This document shows positions 32,361-41,700 of a DNA stretch of 64,000 bases, piece by piece. The notes under the pieces are model-generated. The model worked only from the letters and a program-made list of their open reading frames with translations, made no database searches and was not told where the DNA came from. The position numbers and the translations under genes were made by a program. This DNA is from Massilia sp. Bi118. GTDB taxonomy: Bacteria; Pseudomonadota; Gammaproteobacteria; Burkholderiales; Burkholderiaceae_D. Location of the stretch: the NCBI RefSeq assembly GCF_918697865.1, contig NZ_CAKKMV010000018.1:1-64000 (forward strand), read 5' to 3'. Position 1 is the first letter of the stretch. The number at the start of each line of letters is the position of its first letter.

Positions 32361-32840
32361 GTGAACGTACTTTTTCTTTGCACCGGCAATTCGTGCCGCT
32401 CGCTCATCAGTGAAGCCGTCTTCAACCATCTGGCTCCAACTGGCTGGCACGCCATCAGCGCAGGCAGCCAACCGACCGGCAAGTTGAACGACAAGGCGCT
32501 TGCCCTCCTGGCCAGCAAAGGCATTTCCACGGAAGGCTACTACAGCAAGTCCTGGGATAATCTGCCCGTCACCCCTGACCTCGTGGTAACGGTGTGTGCC
32601 AGCGCTGCCGGCGAAACCTGCCCGGCCTACCTCGGCCCGGTGCTTCGTACGCATTGGGGTGTCGAAGACCCGAGCCACGTCGTCGGTACCGAAGAGGAAA
32701 TCGACGCCGCCTTCGAAAAGGCCTACGCGATCCTCCGCGCACGTATCGAAGCCTTCCTCGCCCTGCCGCTCGAGGAGTTGAAATCCGACCGCGCGAAGTT
32801 CAAGACCGAACTCGACCGCATCGGCCAACTCGGCGCCTGA
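32361..32840 (+). CDS. arsC: Arsenate reductase, LMW-phosphatase fold (second copy)
   Basis: A 159-residue arsenate reductase. The P-loop VLFLCTGNSCRSLISEA has the nucleophile Cys at residue 8 and a second Cys at 12; SKSWDNL, VVTVCASAAGETCPAY and HWGVEDPSHV follow. It shares fold and motifs with the gene at 31406 but is clearly divergent, so it is not a recent duplicate. Such enzymes are found beside arsR and arsB or acr3 in betaproteobacteria. A GC-rich hairpin follows the stop. Confidence 0.92.
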   Translation: MNVLFLCTGNSCRSLISEAVFNHLAPTGWHAISAGSQPTGKLNDKALALLASKGISTEGYYSKSWDNLPVTPDLVVTVCASAAGETCPAYLGPVLRTHWGVEDPSHVVGTEEEIDAAFEKAYAILRARIEAFLALPLEELKSDRAKFKTELDRIGQLGA

Positions 32841-32861
32841 ACGCCACCTTCCGTTACGTCA

Positions 32862-32879
32862 GCCGGGCCATTGCCCGGC
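32862..32879 (+). terminator. Hairpin between arsC2 and arsB
   Basis: GCCGGGC (32862-32868) and GCCCGGC (32873-32879) form a 7-base stem with a CATT-type loop, followed by TTGTCCTTGT. The T-tract is weak, so it may attenuate rather than stop transcription into arsB. Confidence 0.45.
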
Positions 32880-32914
32880 TTGTCCTTGTGCCTGTCGCTC
32901 CCTGAAAGACTTCC

Positions 32915-34195
32915 GTGCTGATCGCTTTTCTCATCTTCCTGATAACCCTCACCTTCGTCATCTGGCAGCCTCGCGGCCTCGGTATCGGCTGGAGCGCCGC
33001 CGCGGGCGCAGCCGTGGCCCTGCTCGCGGGCGTCATCCATGTCAGCGACATCCCGACCGTCTGGCATATCGTCTGGAATGCCACCGGTGCGTTCGTGGCC
33101 GTCATCATCATCAGCCTCCTGCTCGACAAGGCAGGCTTCTTCGAGTGGGCTGCGCTGCACGTGGCGCGTTGGGGCGGCGGTAGCGGCCGGCGCCTGTTTG
33201 TGCTTCTTGTCTTGCTGGGTGCGGCCGTGGCCGCGCTGTTCGCGAACGACGGCGCCGCGCTGATCCTGACGCCCATCGTCATCGCCATGCTGGTCGCTTT
33301 GCGGTTTTCGCCGAAAGCCACGCTGGCATTCGTAATGGCGGCCGGCTTCATTGCCGACACTGCTAGCCTGCCGCTGGTCGTGTCGAACCTCGTGAATATC
33401 GTCTCGGCCGACTATTTCAATATTGGCTTTGCGCGCTACGCCGCAGTGATGGTGCCGGTGAACCTGGTGTCAGTGGCCGCGACACTTGCCGCGCTGGTCT
33501 GGTTCTTCCGCAAGGACATTCCCGCTGATTACGACCTGACGCAATTGAAACGCCCCGAGGAGGCCATCCACGACCGTGCCACCTTCGTCACCGGCTGGTG
33601 GGTGCTGGGCATGCTGCTGGTCGGTTTCTTCTGGCTTGACGAAGCCGGCATCCCGATCAGCGCCGTGGCCGCGGTTGGCGCAGTGCTGCTGCTGGCTGTC
33701 GCTGCGCGCGGGCACCGGATCTCCACCCGTGAAGTGCTGCGCGGCGCCCCATGGCAGGTCGTCGTATTCTCGCTGGGGATGTACCTAGTGGTCTACGGAT
33801 TGCGTAACGCCGGCCTGACGGACTACCTGACTGCCCTGCTCAACCGCTGCGCTGAACACGGCATCTGGGGCGCAGCGCTCGGCACCGGCTTCATCACTGC
33901 CATCCTGTCGTCGATCATGAATAATATGCCGACCGTGCTCGTGGGCGCGCTGGCAATCGACGCCACGACGGCACAGGGCGTTGTGCGTGAGGCGATGGTG
34001 TATGCGAACGTGATCGGCGCCGACCTCGGCCCGAAGATCACCCCGATTGGTAGCCTCGCCACGCTGTTGTGGCTGCACGTGCTGTCGGCGAAGAATATCC
34101 AGATCTCCTGGGGCTACTACTTCCGGATCGGTATCCTGCTGACCCTGCCGATCCTCCTGGTGACCCTGAGCGCGCTCGCCCTGCGCCTGAGCTGA
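32915..34195 (+). CDS. arsB: Arsenite efflux permease ArsB
   Basis: A 426-residue inner-membrane carrier of the ArsB family with about 12 helices, nearly the length of E. coli ArsB (429). Conserved segments include ALFANDGAALILTPIVIAML, GFIADTASLPLVVSNLVNI and SIMNNMPTVLVGALAI in pieces, all typical of ArsB rather than Acr3. It exports arsenite and antimonite by proton antiport, or with an ArsA ATPase, which is not present here. The start codon is GTG. Promoter activity depends on arsR2 upstream. Confidence 0.95.
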   Translation: MLIAFLIFLITLTFVIWQPRGLGIGWSAAAGAAVALLAGVIHVSDIPTVWHIVWNATGAFVAVIIISLLLDKAGFFEWAALHVARWGGGSGRRLFVLLVLLGAAVAALFANDGAALILTPIVIAMLVALRFSPKATLAFVMAAGFIADTASLPLVVSNLVNIVSADYFNIGFARYAAVMVPVNLVSVAATLAALVWFFRKDIPADYDLTQLKRPEEAIHDRATFVTGWWVLGMLLVGFFWLDEAGIPISAVAAVGAVLLLAVAARGHRISTREVLRGAPWQVVVFSLGMYLVVYGLRNAGLTDYLTALLNRCAEHGIWGAALGTGFITAILSSIMNNMPTVLVGALAIDATTAQGVVREAMVYANVIGADLGPKITPIGSLATLLWLHVLSAKNIQISWGYYFRIGILLTLPILLVTLSALALRLS

Positions 34196-34208
34196 GAAAG
34201 GACCGAAC

Positions 34209-34631
34209 ATGGACAAGGCACTAGACGTCACGATCTATCACAACCCCGATTGCGGAACCTCGCGCAACACGCTGGCACTCATCCGCAATGCCAGCATCGA
34301 GCCGACCGTGATCGAATACTTGAAGAACGCGCCCGACCGAGCAACACTGGTGGACCTGGTTCAGCGCGCGGGCCTGCCGGTTCGCGGCGCCGTACGCGAA
34401 AAAGGCACGCCATTCATGGAGCTCGGCCTGAATGATCCCGCGACGACGGACGAGCAGCTGATCGACGCAATGCTCGCGCATCCGATTCTCATCAACAGGC
34501 CTTTCGTCGGTGTCCGCCTGTGCCGCCCGTCTGAAGTCGTGCTGGACATCCTGCCGGCGCCTCAACGTGCTGCGTTCTCGAAAGAGGACGGTGAAGCTGT
34601 CGTCGACGAACAAGGAAAGCGAATCAAATGA
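34209..34631 (+). CDS. arsC: Glutaredoxin-coupled arsenate reductase ArsC
   Basis: A 140-residue reductase of the E. coli plasmid R773 type, a thioredoxin-related fold unlike the two LMW-phosphatase-type copies nearby. The active Cys is in YHNPDCGTSRNTLALI (Cys 15), with Arg-bearing loops at PVRGAVREKG and RPFVGVRLCRPSEV that hold arsenate. It uses glutathione and glutaredoxin. It starts 13 bases after arsB, and its last codon overlaps arsH by the ATGA arrangement. Confidence 0.94.
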   Translation: MDKALDVTIYHNPDCGTSRNTLALIRNASIEPTVIEYLKNAPDRATLVDLVQRAGLPVRGAVREKGTPFMELGLNDPATTDEQLIDAMLAHPILINRPFVGVRLCRPSEVVLDILPAPQRAAFSKEDGEAVVDEQGKRIK

Positions 34632-35344
34632 GCAAAATCCCTAATCTCCCCAATATCAAGCCGGAGCTCCTGGACCAGCCTGCGCTCGAGAAGCTCGCGC
34701 CGGTGGGCGACCTGAGCCACCCGCCTCGTATCCTGATGCTGTACGGCTCGCTGCGCGAACGCTCCTTCAGCCGCTTCCTCACCGAAGAAGCCGCGCGCAT
34801 CCTTGAGCACTTCGGCGCCGAGGTAAAGATCTTCGATCCGATGGAACTGCCGATAGTGGGGAGTGTTCCGGAAACGCATCCGAAGGTCGTCGAGCTGCGC
34901 GAACTCTGCCTGTGGTCGGAAGGCCAGGTGTGGTGCAGCCCGGAGCGTCATGGCGCGATCACGGCGGTGATGAAGAACCAGATCGACTGGATCCCGCTGG
35001 AGATGGGCGCAATCCGGCCGAGCCAGGGACGCACGCTAGCGGTGATGCAGGTCTGCGGCGGTTCGCAATCCTTCAACGTGGTGAACACCCTGCGTCTGCT
35101 GGGGCGCTGGATGCGCATGTTCACGATCCCGAACCAGTCCTCGGTGCCGATGGCGTACAAGGAATTCGACGACGAAGGCCGGATGCGGCCGTCGGGGTAC
35201 TATGATCGGGTGGTCGACGTAATGGAGGAACTATTCAAGATCACGCTGCTGATGCGAGGACGAACCGATTATCTGACCGACCGCTACAGCGAGCGGAACG
35301 AGCGTGCGCTCAAGGCGATCAACCGGCAGATCGAAAAAATTTGA
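34628..35344 (+). CDS. arsH: NADPH-dependent FMN oxidoreductase ArsH
   Basis: A 238-residue flavodoxin-fold enzyme that oxidises trivalent organoarsenicals. The FMN phosphate loop is LMLYGSLRERSFSRFLTEEA near residue 38, and CGGSQSFNVVNTLRLLGRWMRM is the ArsH signature. The ATG overlaps the arsC stop, so translation is coupled. It ends the ars operon. It extends resistance from inorganic arsenic to methylated or aromatic forms. Confidence 0.95.
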   Translation: MSKIPNLPNIKPELLDQPALEKLAPVGDLSHPPRILMLYGSLRERSFSRFLTEEAARILEHFGAEVKIFDPMELPIVGSVPETHPKVVELRELCLWSEGQVWCSPERHGAITAVMKNQIDWIPLEMGAIRPSQGRTLAVMQVCGGSQSFNVVNTLRLLGRWMRMFTIPNQSSVPMAYKEFDDEGRMRPSGYYDRVVDVMEELFKITLLMRGRTDYLTDRYSERNERALKAINRQIEKI

Positions 35345-35394
35345 ACTGCTGGGGCCGGGTTGGCGCCGGCAGAGCTCTTATCTGCGGCCGAGCC

Positions 35395-35724
35395 TCATCC
35401 TCTAGACCAGCCGGAGACAATAATCGCCATGCCAAACAAGGCGATTGCTGCGCCGGCCCAGTCCATGGTCGATAGCTTCACCCCGTCGACCACGCGTAGC
35501 CAGACCAGTGCAGTGGCAACGTAGACGCCGCCATATGCCGCATACACGCGGCCGCTGGCTGCCGGGTGCAAAGTCAGCAGCCCCACGAAGAGCGCCAGGC
35601 TTGCCGCCGCCGGGACAAGTAGCCAGATCGGGCCGTTCTTACGGAGCCATAAATACGGCAGAAAACAGCCGACAATTTCCGCGATAGCTGTAGCAATGAA
35701 CAACAGGCCGGTCTTCCAAATCAT
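35395..35724 (-). CDS. YnfA family small membrane protein
   Basis: A 109-residue protein with four hydrophobic helices, of the YnfA/UPF0060 family related to small multidrug transporters. It shows FIATAIAEIVGCFLPYLWLR with the conserved Glu at about 15, HPAASGRVYAAYGGVYVATALVWL and GAAIALFGMAIIV in order. The family has been linked to efflux of cationic compounds. The start at 35724 gives MIWKTGLLF, as in relatives; the longer frame upstream is not supported. It stands alone between ars and mer genes. Confidence 0.9.
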   Translation of the reverse strand: MIWKTGLLFIATAIAEIVGCFLPYLWLRKNGPIWLLVPAAASLALFVGLLTLHPAASGRVYAAYGGVYVATALVWLRVVDGVKLSTMDWAGAAIALFGMAIIVSGWSRG

Positions 35725-35877
35725 TGATGTTTTCTTCCGTTTATCTGGACTCTTCAGCCTTGCATGCCCAGTACTAAGCAAGGTCGCAGAGTCCTTTCAG
35801 CAAATGTCGAGCCTCGACAAAGACGAGTAAGCCTCGCCGCAGCACCGTGGTCGGCTTCCAATTGATTCCAGCAGAAA

Positions 35878-36276
35878 TCAGTCATCGATCAGTGCCTGGA
35901 TTATTGGGCAACTTGCACTCGGTTGCTCGCTGTCACAGCGCGATACCATCGTTGCGAGCGCCGTTTTCATTGCGAGCAGATCGCTTAATTTAGCTTCTAC
36001 CATAGCGAGCTTCATTGCTGCCAGGTCGCGGGTACTGGCACAGGCCTGCGAGCCTTCCAGCTTGAGCAGGCTCGCGATTTCATCGAGCGTAAAGCCAAGG
36101 AGCTGTGCCCGTTTGATGAATCGAATCCGGCGTACATCTTCGCTCCCATAGGTGCGGTAGCCACTGTACGGCCGCGCCGGCTCATCGATCAGTCCACTTC
36201 GCTGATAGAACCGGACCGTCTCCACATTCACACCGGCGGCGCCTGCTAATCGGCTGATGGTCATTTTCTCTGTCAT
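35878..36276 (-). CDS. merR: Mercury-responsive regulator MerR
   Basis: A 132-residue MerR regulator. The winged helix is MTISRLAGAAGVNVETVRFYQRSGLI, followed by PYSGYRTYGSEDVRRIRFIKRAQLLGFTLDEIASLL in pieces. The three Hg(II) ligands are at Cys 79 (SQACAS), near 113 (VSRCDS) and near 122 (ASCPI), as in Tn501 MerR. It is divergent from merT, with the operator between them. The start at 36276 lies just outside the operator. Confidence 0.93.
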   Translation of the reverse strand: MTEKMTISRLAGAAGVNVETVRFYQRSGLIDEPARPYSGYRTYGSEDVRRIRFIKRAQLLGFTLDEIASLLKLEGSQACASTRDLAAMKLAMVEAKLSDLLAMKTALATMVSRCDSEQPSASCPIIQALIDD

Positions 36277-36280
36277 GCAC

Positions 36281-36312
36281 TTGACTCCGTATATGTGTAC
36301 GGAGTTTATCCT
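36281..36312 (+). promoter_or_regulatory. MerR-type mer operator and promoter
   Basis: TTGACT (36281-36286) is the -35 element, and TTATCC at 36306-36311 after 19 bases, or TATCCT one base later, is the -10. The dyad ACTCCGTA (36284-36291) TATGTG TACGGAGT (36298-36305) is perfect and lies in the long spacer, the layout at which MerR untwists DNA. Confidence 0.88.
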
Positions 36313-36343
36313 GTTTTTTGAGTAAAACCTGTTTGGAGCGAGC

Positions 36344-36688
36344 ATGGCAATTGGAACGAAGGGATCGTTGGCTGCAGGAGTGTTGGCGGCGCTTGGCGCC
36401 TCGGCATGTTGCGCCGGTCCGCTCATCTTCCTGCTGCTCGGCATCGGCGGCGGCTGGGCATCTAACCTGATTGCGTTCGAGCCCTATAGCCCCTACCTCA
36501 CCGCGCTGACAGTATTGTTTTTAGGAGCTGCATTCTACAACTTGTACCTGCGTCGGCGCGCTTGCGCGCCTGGGGACGCCTGCGCCGCCGACCGTGTCCT
36601 CAGGAACCAGCGCATCATGTTCTGGCTCGTTGCCGCCCCCGTCGTACTACTGCTGGCGTTTCCCTTGTACGCCCCACTGTTCTATTAA
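36344..36688 (+). CDS. merT: Mercuric transport protein MerT
   Basis: A 114-residue inner-membrane protein with three helices. The first helix carries the Hg-binding Cys pair (ASACCAGPLIF, Cys near 24-25), and the cytoplasmic loop has a second pair, RRACAPGDACAAD. It passes Hg(II) from MerP into the cytoplasm. It is transcribed from the operator at 36281. With no MerA in the window, import alone would increase toxicity, so a reductase or other sink should exist elsewhere. Confidence 0.94.
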   Translation: MAIGTKGSLAAGVLAALGASACCAGPLIFLLLGIGGGWASNLIAFEPYSPYLTALTVLFLGAAFYNLYLRRRACAPGDACAADRVLRNQRIMFWLVAAPVVLLLAFPLYAPLFY

Positions 36689-36976
36689 ATGGATTTCCCG
36701 ATGCGTATTTCTACATTCGTCGTATCCGTGTTACTGAGCGGATCGGCTTTCGCCGGCACTTCAGAAATGCTTACCCTTAACGTGCAAAACATGACCTGTG
36801 CCGCGTGCCCGATTACGGTCAAGAAGGCGCTTGAACAAGTTCCTGGCGTAAGTGAGGTGAAAATCGATTTCGAGCACAAGACGGCCACCGTGCACCTGGA
36901 TACGGACAAAGCCAACGTCGCCATGCTGACCAAAGCGACGGCTGACGCAGGATTCCCTTCGACTGTCAGGAAGTGA
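36689..36976 (+). CDS. merP: Periplasmic mercury-binding protein MerP
   Basis: A 95-residue secreted protein. A signal peptide ends at SAFAG (about residue 23), then comes one HMA domain with the motif NMTCAACPITVKKAL (Cys-x2-Cys). It binds Hg(II) and hands it to MerT. It follows merT without a gap; the ATG at 36701 is an alternative start. Confidence 0.93.
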   Translation: MDFPMRISTFVVSVLLSGSAFAGTSEMLTLNVQNMTCAACPITVKKALEQVPGVSEVKIDFEHKTATVHLDTDKANVAMLTKATADAGFPSTVRK

Positions 36977-36980
36977 CGCG

Positions 36981-37193
36981 ATGACCGAGGCAATTTTAGA
37001 GTCGACCCTGACCTGTCCGGACTGCGGGCACAGCAAACGAGAAACCATGCCGACTGATGCATGCCAGTTCTACTACGAGTGCGAAGGCTGTGCCGTCGTT
37101 CTGCGGCCAAAGGCTGGTGACTGCTGCGTCTTTTGCTCATACGGCACGGTCAAGTGCCCGCCGATTCAACTGGAGCGCCCCTGCTGTGGCTAA
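36981..37193 (+). CDS. GDCCVxC-type small Cys-rich protein of mer operons
   Basis: A 70-residue cytosolic protein with 11 Cys. It has TCPDCGHSK at the start, ECEGCAVVLRP in the middle and the family motif GDCCVFCSYGTVKCPP. In some bacteria the corresponding family is a selenoprotein; here only Cys codons are seen. It lies four bases after merP in the position where merA or merE often begins, so a mercury-binding or carrier role is likely but unproved. Confidence 0.85.
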   Translation: MTEAILESTLTCPDCGHSKRETMPTDACQFYYECEGCAVVLRPKAGDCCVFCSYGTVKCPPIQLERPCCG

Positions 37194-37205
37194 CGTACGG
37201 CTTTT

Positions 37206-37320
37206 TTGAACATCGGTGTTGCTGATGACAACACTTTCCTAGAGTTCCGAAGGCGGTTGACCTTGGCCAGCACCTCCGGCAGGATGCGCTCGCTGAGGCC
37301 CCCGAAGGTGAGATAGTTAG
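37206..37320 (-). pseudogene. Possible remnant of an unidentified coding sequence
   Basis: In the 235 bases between the mer unit and czcD, one minus-strand frame reads YLTFGGLSERILPEVLAKVN and then RLRNS, with codon use like a real gene, ending near 37200. It has no start. I do not recognise the family. It may be the end of a deleted gene or transposase at the joint of two resistance modules. Confidence 0.35.
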
Positions 37321-37428
37321 AACAGCCCACGTTTGGGTCTTGCTTGCCTGGCCCGCAAGCCAGCAATCGGGCCAGAATCAGCTATACGCTCCTCGAAGCC
37401 CGATTCGCACCGATAAAGGCTCAAATAA

Positions 37429-38367
37429 TCAATGAGCATGTCCAGCCACAGCCACTTCCGCACCATACGTGTGTCCCTCCCTCGCTTGCTCACATGGCGT
37501 GTCTTCGATTTGCACAGTGCTGTGGTGAATGTCGAACTTCTCCTCGAGAACATCACGAATCCTATCGAGTAGCGCAGGCCACGATGCAGGGTTTTCGCTA
37601 CCCACGACATGCACAGTGAGGCTCGGCTTACCGCTCGTAATCGCCCATACATGCAGGTCATGAATCGATGCGACGCCTTGAACCGACAGAATCGCCGCCT
37701 GTACATCCGCCAGTTTGACTCCCTCAGGCACTCCCTCGAGCAGGACGTTCATGCTGGCCTTAAGCAGCGTCCAGGTGCGCGGCAGCACCCAGAGACCAAT
37801 TGCGACAGCGATTGCCGAGTCAACCCAGCCCCATCCGGTATAACGAATGACGATCGCCCCGATGATGACGCCGATGGAGCCCAGCATGTCGCTCCACACC
37901 TCAAGGTAAGCCCCTTTGACGTTCAAACTATGTTCCTGGCCACCGCTGAGCATACGCATGCTGATCAGATTGATGGCCAGGCCCAGCACAGCGATGCCCA
38001 GCATCATGCCCGACTGGATCTCCGGCGGATGCCGCAGGCGCTGGTAGCCCTCGTACAAGATGTAGATCGCGACCAGAAATAGCAGGATGGCGTTAAACGC
38101 CGCGGCCAGGATCTCGAAGCGGTAGTAGCCGAAAGTGCGCAGCTTGTCAGCCGGCCGTTTGCCGATACGGATCGCCGCCAGCGATATCCCCAGAGCCGCT
38201 GTATCGGTGAACATGTGCGCCGCATCCGAGAGTAGCGCCAGGCTATTGGTCAGGAGCCCGCCGATTACCTCGGCGATGAGAAAGACCGTCGTCAGCCCCA
38301 AGGCGACCCATAGTGGCCGTTCGCTCTGCCCCACGTTGACGGCGTGCGAGTGTCCAGAACCCATCAT
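37429..38367 (-). CDS. czcD: Cation diffusion facilitator CzcD
   Basis: A 312-residue CDF antiporter for Zn, Co and Cd. It has six helices; metal ligands of the transport site are in LALLSDAAHMFTDTAAL (HxxxD) and VKGAYLEVWSDMLGSIGV (where the first ligand of the usual HxxxD is Glu here). A C-terminal cytosolic domain has VHDLHVW-like IHDLHVWAIT and HHSTVQIED. The N terminus begins GSGHSHAVN and the tail ends AGHAH. An ATG at 38364 is better spaced from AGGAG. The transporter stands before the RND operon. Confidence 0.93.
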   Translation of the reverse strand: MMGSGHSHAVNVGQSERPLWVALGLTTVFLIAEVIGGLLTNSLALLSDAAHMFTDTAALGISLAAIRIGKRPADKLRTFGYYRFEILAAAFNAILLFLVAIYILYEGYQRLRHPPEIQSGMMLGIAVLGLAINLISMRMLSGGQEHSLNVKGAYLEVWSDMLGSIGVIIGAIVIRYTGWGWVDSAIAVAIGLWVLPRTWTLLKASMNVLLEGVPEGVKLADVQAAILSVQGVASIHDLHVWAITSGKPSLTVHVVGSENPASWPALLDRIRDVLEEKFDIHHSTVQIEDTPCEQAREGHTYGAEVAVAGHAH

Positions 38368-38418
38368 TTGCTCCTTCCGTTGTTATCACTACCCTCGCCG
38401 TCCAATCAATCGATCGGG

Positions 38419-38601
38419 CTAGCGGCGTTGCTTCCTTCGAGCCAATGAAGACTTCTTGTCTGCTCGGCCCCTGCCGTGATGCTTACGTTTTCTGTTACGG
38501 CCCAGCCATGCAAGAAACACAAGAAATGCACCCACACCGCAGACCGCGACAACAATTGAAACGATGAGCAGTTGCCCATGAAAGTCTTCCGGCTGGCCCA
38601 T
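38419..38601 (-). CDS. Small single-helix membrane protein (paralogue of 45986-46168)
   Basis: A 60-residue protein: a short acidic N terminus (MGQPEDFHG), one hydrophobic helix with a Cys (VAVCGVGAFLVFLAWL) and a strongly basic tail rich in Arg and Lys. A similar protein with the same order and the FLAWL end of the helix is at 45986-46168, so the two bracket the czc operon. GGAG precedes the ATG at 38601. The function is unknown; a small accessory subunit of a metal transporter is a reasonable guess. Confidence 0.6.
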   Translation of the reverse strand: MGQPEDFHGQLLIVSIVVAVCGVGAFLVFLAWLGRNRKRKHHGRGRADKKSSLARRKQRR

Positions 38602-38699
38602 CAATCTCCTCCACTAGGATTAGCTGCAGGATCGCCCAACTCTACCAAGCCCAAGCCGGACGCTCTGTTTCTGATCTCTCGTATATCTGCAATTGTTCA

Positions 38700-38722
38700 G
38701 GGCCGGTTATGCGAGCCGGCCC
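38700..38722 (-). terminator. Hairpin after czcA
   Basis: GGGCCGG (38700-38706) and CCGGCCC (38716-38722) form a 7-base GC stem 11 bases past the czcA stop. There is no clear T-run, so it may pause transcription rather than end it fully. Confidence 0.5.
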
Positions 38723-38732
38723 CGAACAAAAC

Positions 38733-41700
38733 TCATGCCTTCGTGCGCCTATAGGCCCAGGTATAAAGCGCCGGCAGGATCAGTAGCGTCAGCGCCGTCG
38801 ACGACAGGATGCCGCCAATGACCACCGTCGCCAGCGGCCGCTGGACTTCCGCACCGGTACTCGTCGCCAAAGCCATTGGCAGGAACCCGAGCGAAGCAAC
38901 CAGTGCCGTCATCAAGACCGCCCTTAGCCGCACCTGAGCCCCCTCGTGCATGGCATGCTCTGGCGTATAGCCCTGCTCCCTGAGCGAGCGCACGAACGAG
39001 ATCATGACCAACCCGTTCAGTACGGCCACACCGGACAGCGCGATAAAGCCGATCGCAGCGGAGATCGACAGCGGCAACCCTCGCAGCCACAAGGCGAGTA
39101 CGCCGCCGCTCATGGCGAACGGGATGCCGCTGAACACGAGCAATCCATCCCTGATGCTGTTGAACATCAGGTACAGCAGCGCGAACACGATCGCCAGCGC
39201 GGCGGGAATGACGAGGGCAAGACGCTGGCTCGCCGCCTGCAGATTCTCGAACTGGCCGCCCAAGTTGATCCAGATTCCCGCCGGCAGTTTTACCTTCCCC
39301 AGACTGGACTTGAGTTCAGTAACAAAGGAGCCCAGGTCGCGCCCTCGCACGTTGGCGGTGACGACGATCCGTCGCTTGCCATTCTCTCGGCTGATCTGGT
39401 TCGCTTCCGGGACGAAACTCAGGGTGGCTATCTCGGACAACGGGATACTGGCTGCCCGGCCTTCCTGCGGTGGCAGCGAGATCGGCAACTGCTTCAAGCT
39501 GTCGATGTCGTTCCGTACGCCTTCCGGCAAGCGCACCGTGATGGCAAAACGCCTGTCGCCCTCGAACATCATGCCGACGTCGCGGCCGCCTACAAGCGTA
39601 CTGAAAGCCTCCTGGACGTCGGCGACGTTCAGCCCATAACGCGCCGCCTTGATCCGGTCGACCGACAGGGTCAGCGCCGGCAATCCTTCCGTTTGCTCGA
39701 CCTTGACCTCGGCCGCCCCCTGCAGCTTGCTCACCACCTGGGCGACCTGCTGCGCGGTTGCCGTCAGGGTTTCCGTGTCGTCGCCGAACACCTTGACGGC
39801 GATATCGCTGCGAACACCCGAGATAAGCTCGTTGAAGCGAAGCTGGATCGGCTGCGAGAACTCGTAGTTATTGCCGGGAACCTTGTTGGCCGCTTCGGTA
39901 ATCGCCTCTACCAGCTCGGCATGCGACTTGCGCGGCGCCGGCCACTGGTTCTCAGGGCGCAGGATGATGTAGCTGTCGGCGGCATTGGGCGGCATTGGGT
40001 CCGTCGCCACCTCGGACGTGCCCACGCGCGCGAACATCCGCTCGATCTCGGGGAATTGCTTGAGCAGCGTGCTTTCGAGGTGCTGCTGCATCGTCACCGA
40101 CTGCTGCAGGCTGGTCCCGGGGATGCGCATAGTGAGCACCGCCAGGTCCCCTTCGTTCAGGTTCGGCGCGAACTCTGTTCCCAGCCGGGTCGCGAGCAGG
40201 CCGGATAGAAGCACGCTCAGCGCCGCAAACGTGAGGGCAACGTGCCGGTTACGAAGCACCCATTCCAGCATCGGCCGATACAGGTCACGCGCCTTATGCA
40301 TGATCTTGTTTTCATGCTCGGCGGCTTGCTTGCTGACGAACAGTGCGACTGCCGCCGGAACGAAGGTCACCGACAGGATCATCGCCGCGACCAGTGCCAT
40401 CACCACCGTGATCGCCATCGGGTGGAACATCTTCCCTTCGACACCTGACAAGGCGAAGATCGGCAGATACACCGTCATGATGATCAGCTGGCCAAACAGC
40501 AGGGGGCGCCGGGCTTCGGCCGCGGCGGCGGCTACCTCGGCAAAGCGTTCTTCCCGGGTCAGCTCTCTTCCAACGGCGGTGTGAGCGAGGCTGAGCCGGC
40601 GAATACAGTTCTCGACGATGACGACGGCGCCATCGATGATGATGCCGAAATCGAGTGCACCAAGGCTCATTAGGTTCGCACTGACCCCGGCCTTGACCAT
40701 GCCCGTGAACACCATCAGCATGGTCAGCGGAATTACCAGTGCCGTGATCAGGGCGGCGCGCAGGTTACCGAGGAACAGGAACAGGATCGCGATGACGAGC
40801 AAGGCGCCTTCGACCAGGTTCTTGCGGACCGTGGCGATCGCCTTGTTCACCAGCACCGAGCGGTCGTACACCGGCAGCGCCTGTATGCCGGCGGGAAGCG
40901 AACGATTCACCTCTTCCAGCTTGCGGCGCGCGTTCTCCGCCACCGCCCGGCTGTTTTCGCCGATGAGCATGAAGACCGCGCCCAGCACGACTTCGCGCCC
41001 GTTCTCGGTTGCGGCGCCGGTGCGTAACTCGCGGCCGGGTTCCACATCGGCGACGTCGCGCACCCTGATCGGTGCGCCCTGCACGACGTCGAGCACGATG
41101 TTGCGGATCTCTTCGATCGATTTCACCTGGCCTGGCGTGCGCACGACGAATTGCTCGCCGCCCCGTTCGATGTAGCCGGCGCCCGCGTTGGCGTTGTTGC
41201 GGTCGATCGCATTGACCAGTGTGGCGAGCGACAAGCCATGGCTCGTCAGCCTGGCCATGTCCGGCGCAACCTGGTATTCCTTCAGGTAGCCGCCGATGGT
41301 ATTGACTTCGGTGACGCCGGCAACGCTGCGCAGCTGTGGCGCCACGATCCAGTCCTGGATCTCGCGCAGGTCCGCGGGCGTGTACAGGCTGCCGTCCGGC
41401 TTGAGGGCGCCTTCCTTCGTTTCAACCGTCCAGTAGAAAATCTCGCCAAGTCCAGTAGCGGTCGGGCCCATGGATGGCTCGACGTTGGCCGGCAGCCTGG
41501 CCTTGGCCTCCTGCAGCCGCTCGCTCACGAGCTGGCGCGCAAAGTAGATGTCGGTGCCTTCCTTGAACACGACGGTGACCTGAGACAGTCCGTACTTGGA
41601 CAGCGATCGGGTCTGCTCAAGCCGTGGCAAGCCGTTCATCACGGTCTCGATCGGGAAGGTGATGCGCTGCTCGACCTCCAGCGGCGAATACCCCGCCGCG

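Noticed and set aside
36981..37193. The small gene after merP as merE or merC
   Set aside because: It has no membrane helices and carries the GDCCVxC motif instead.
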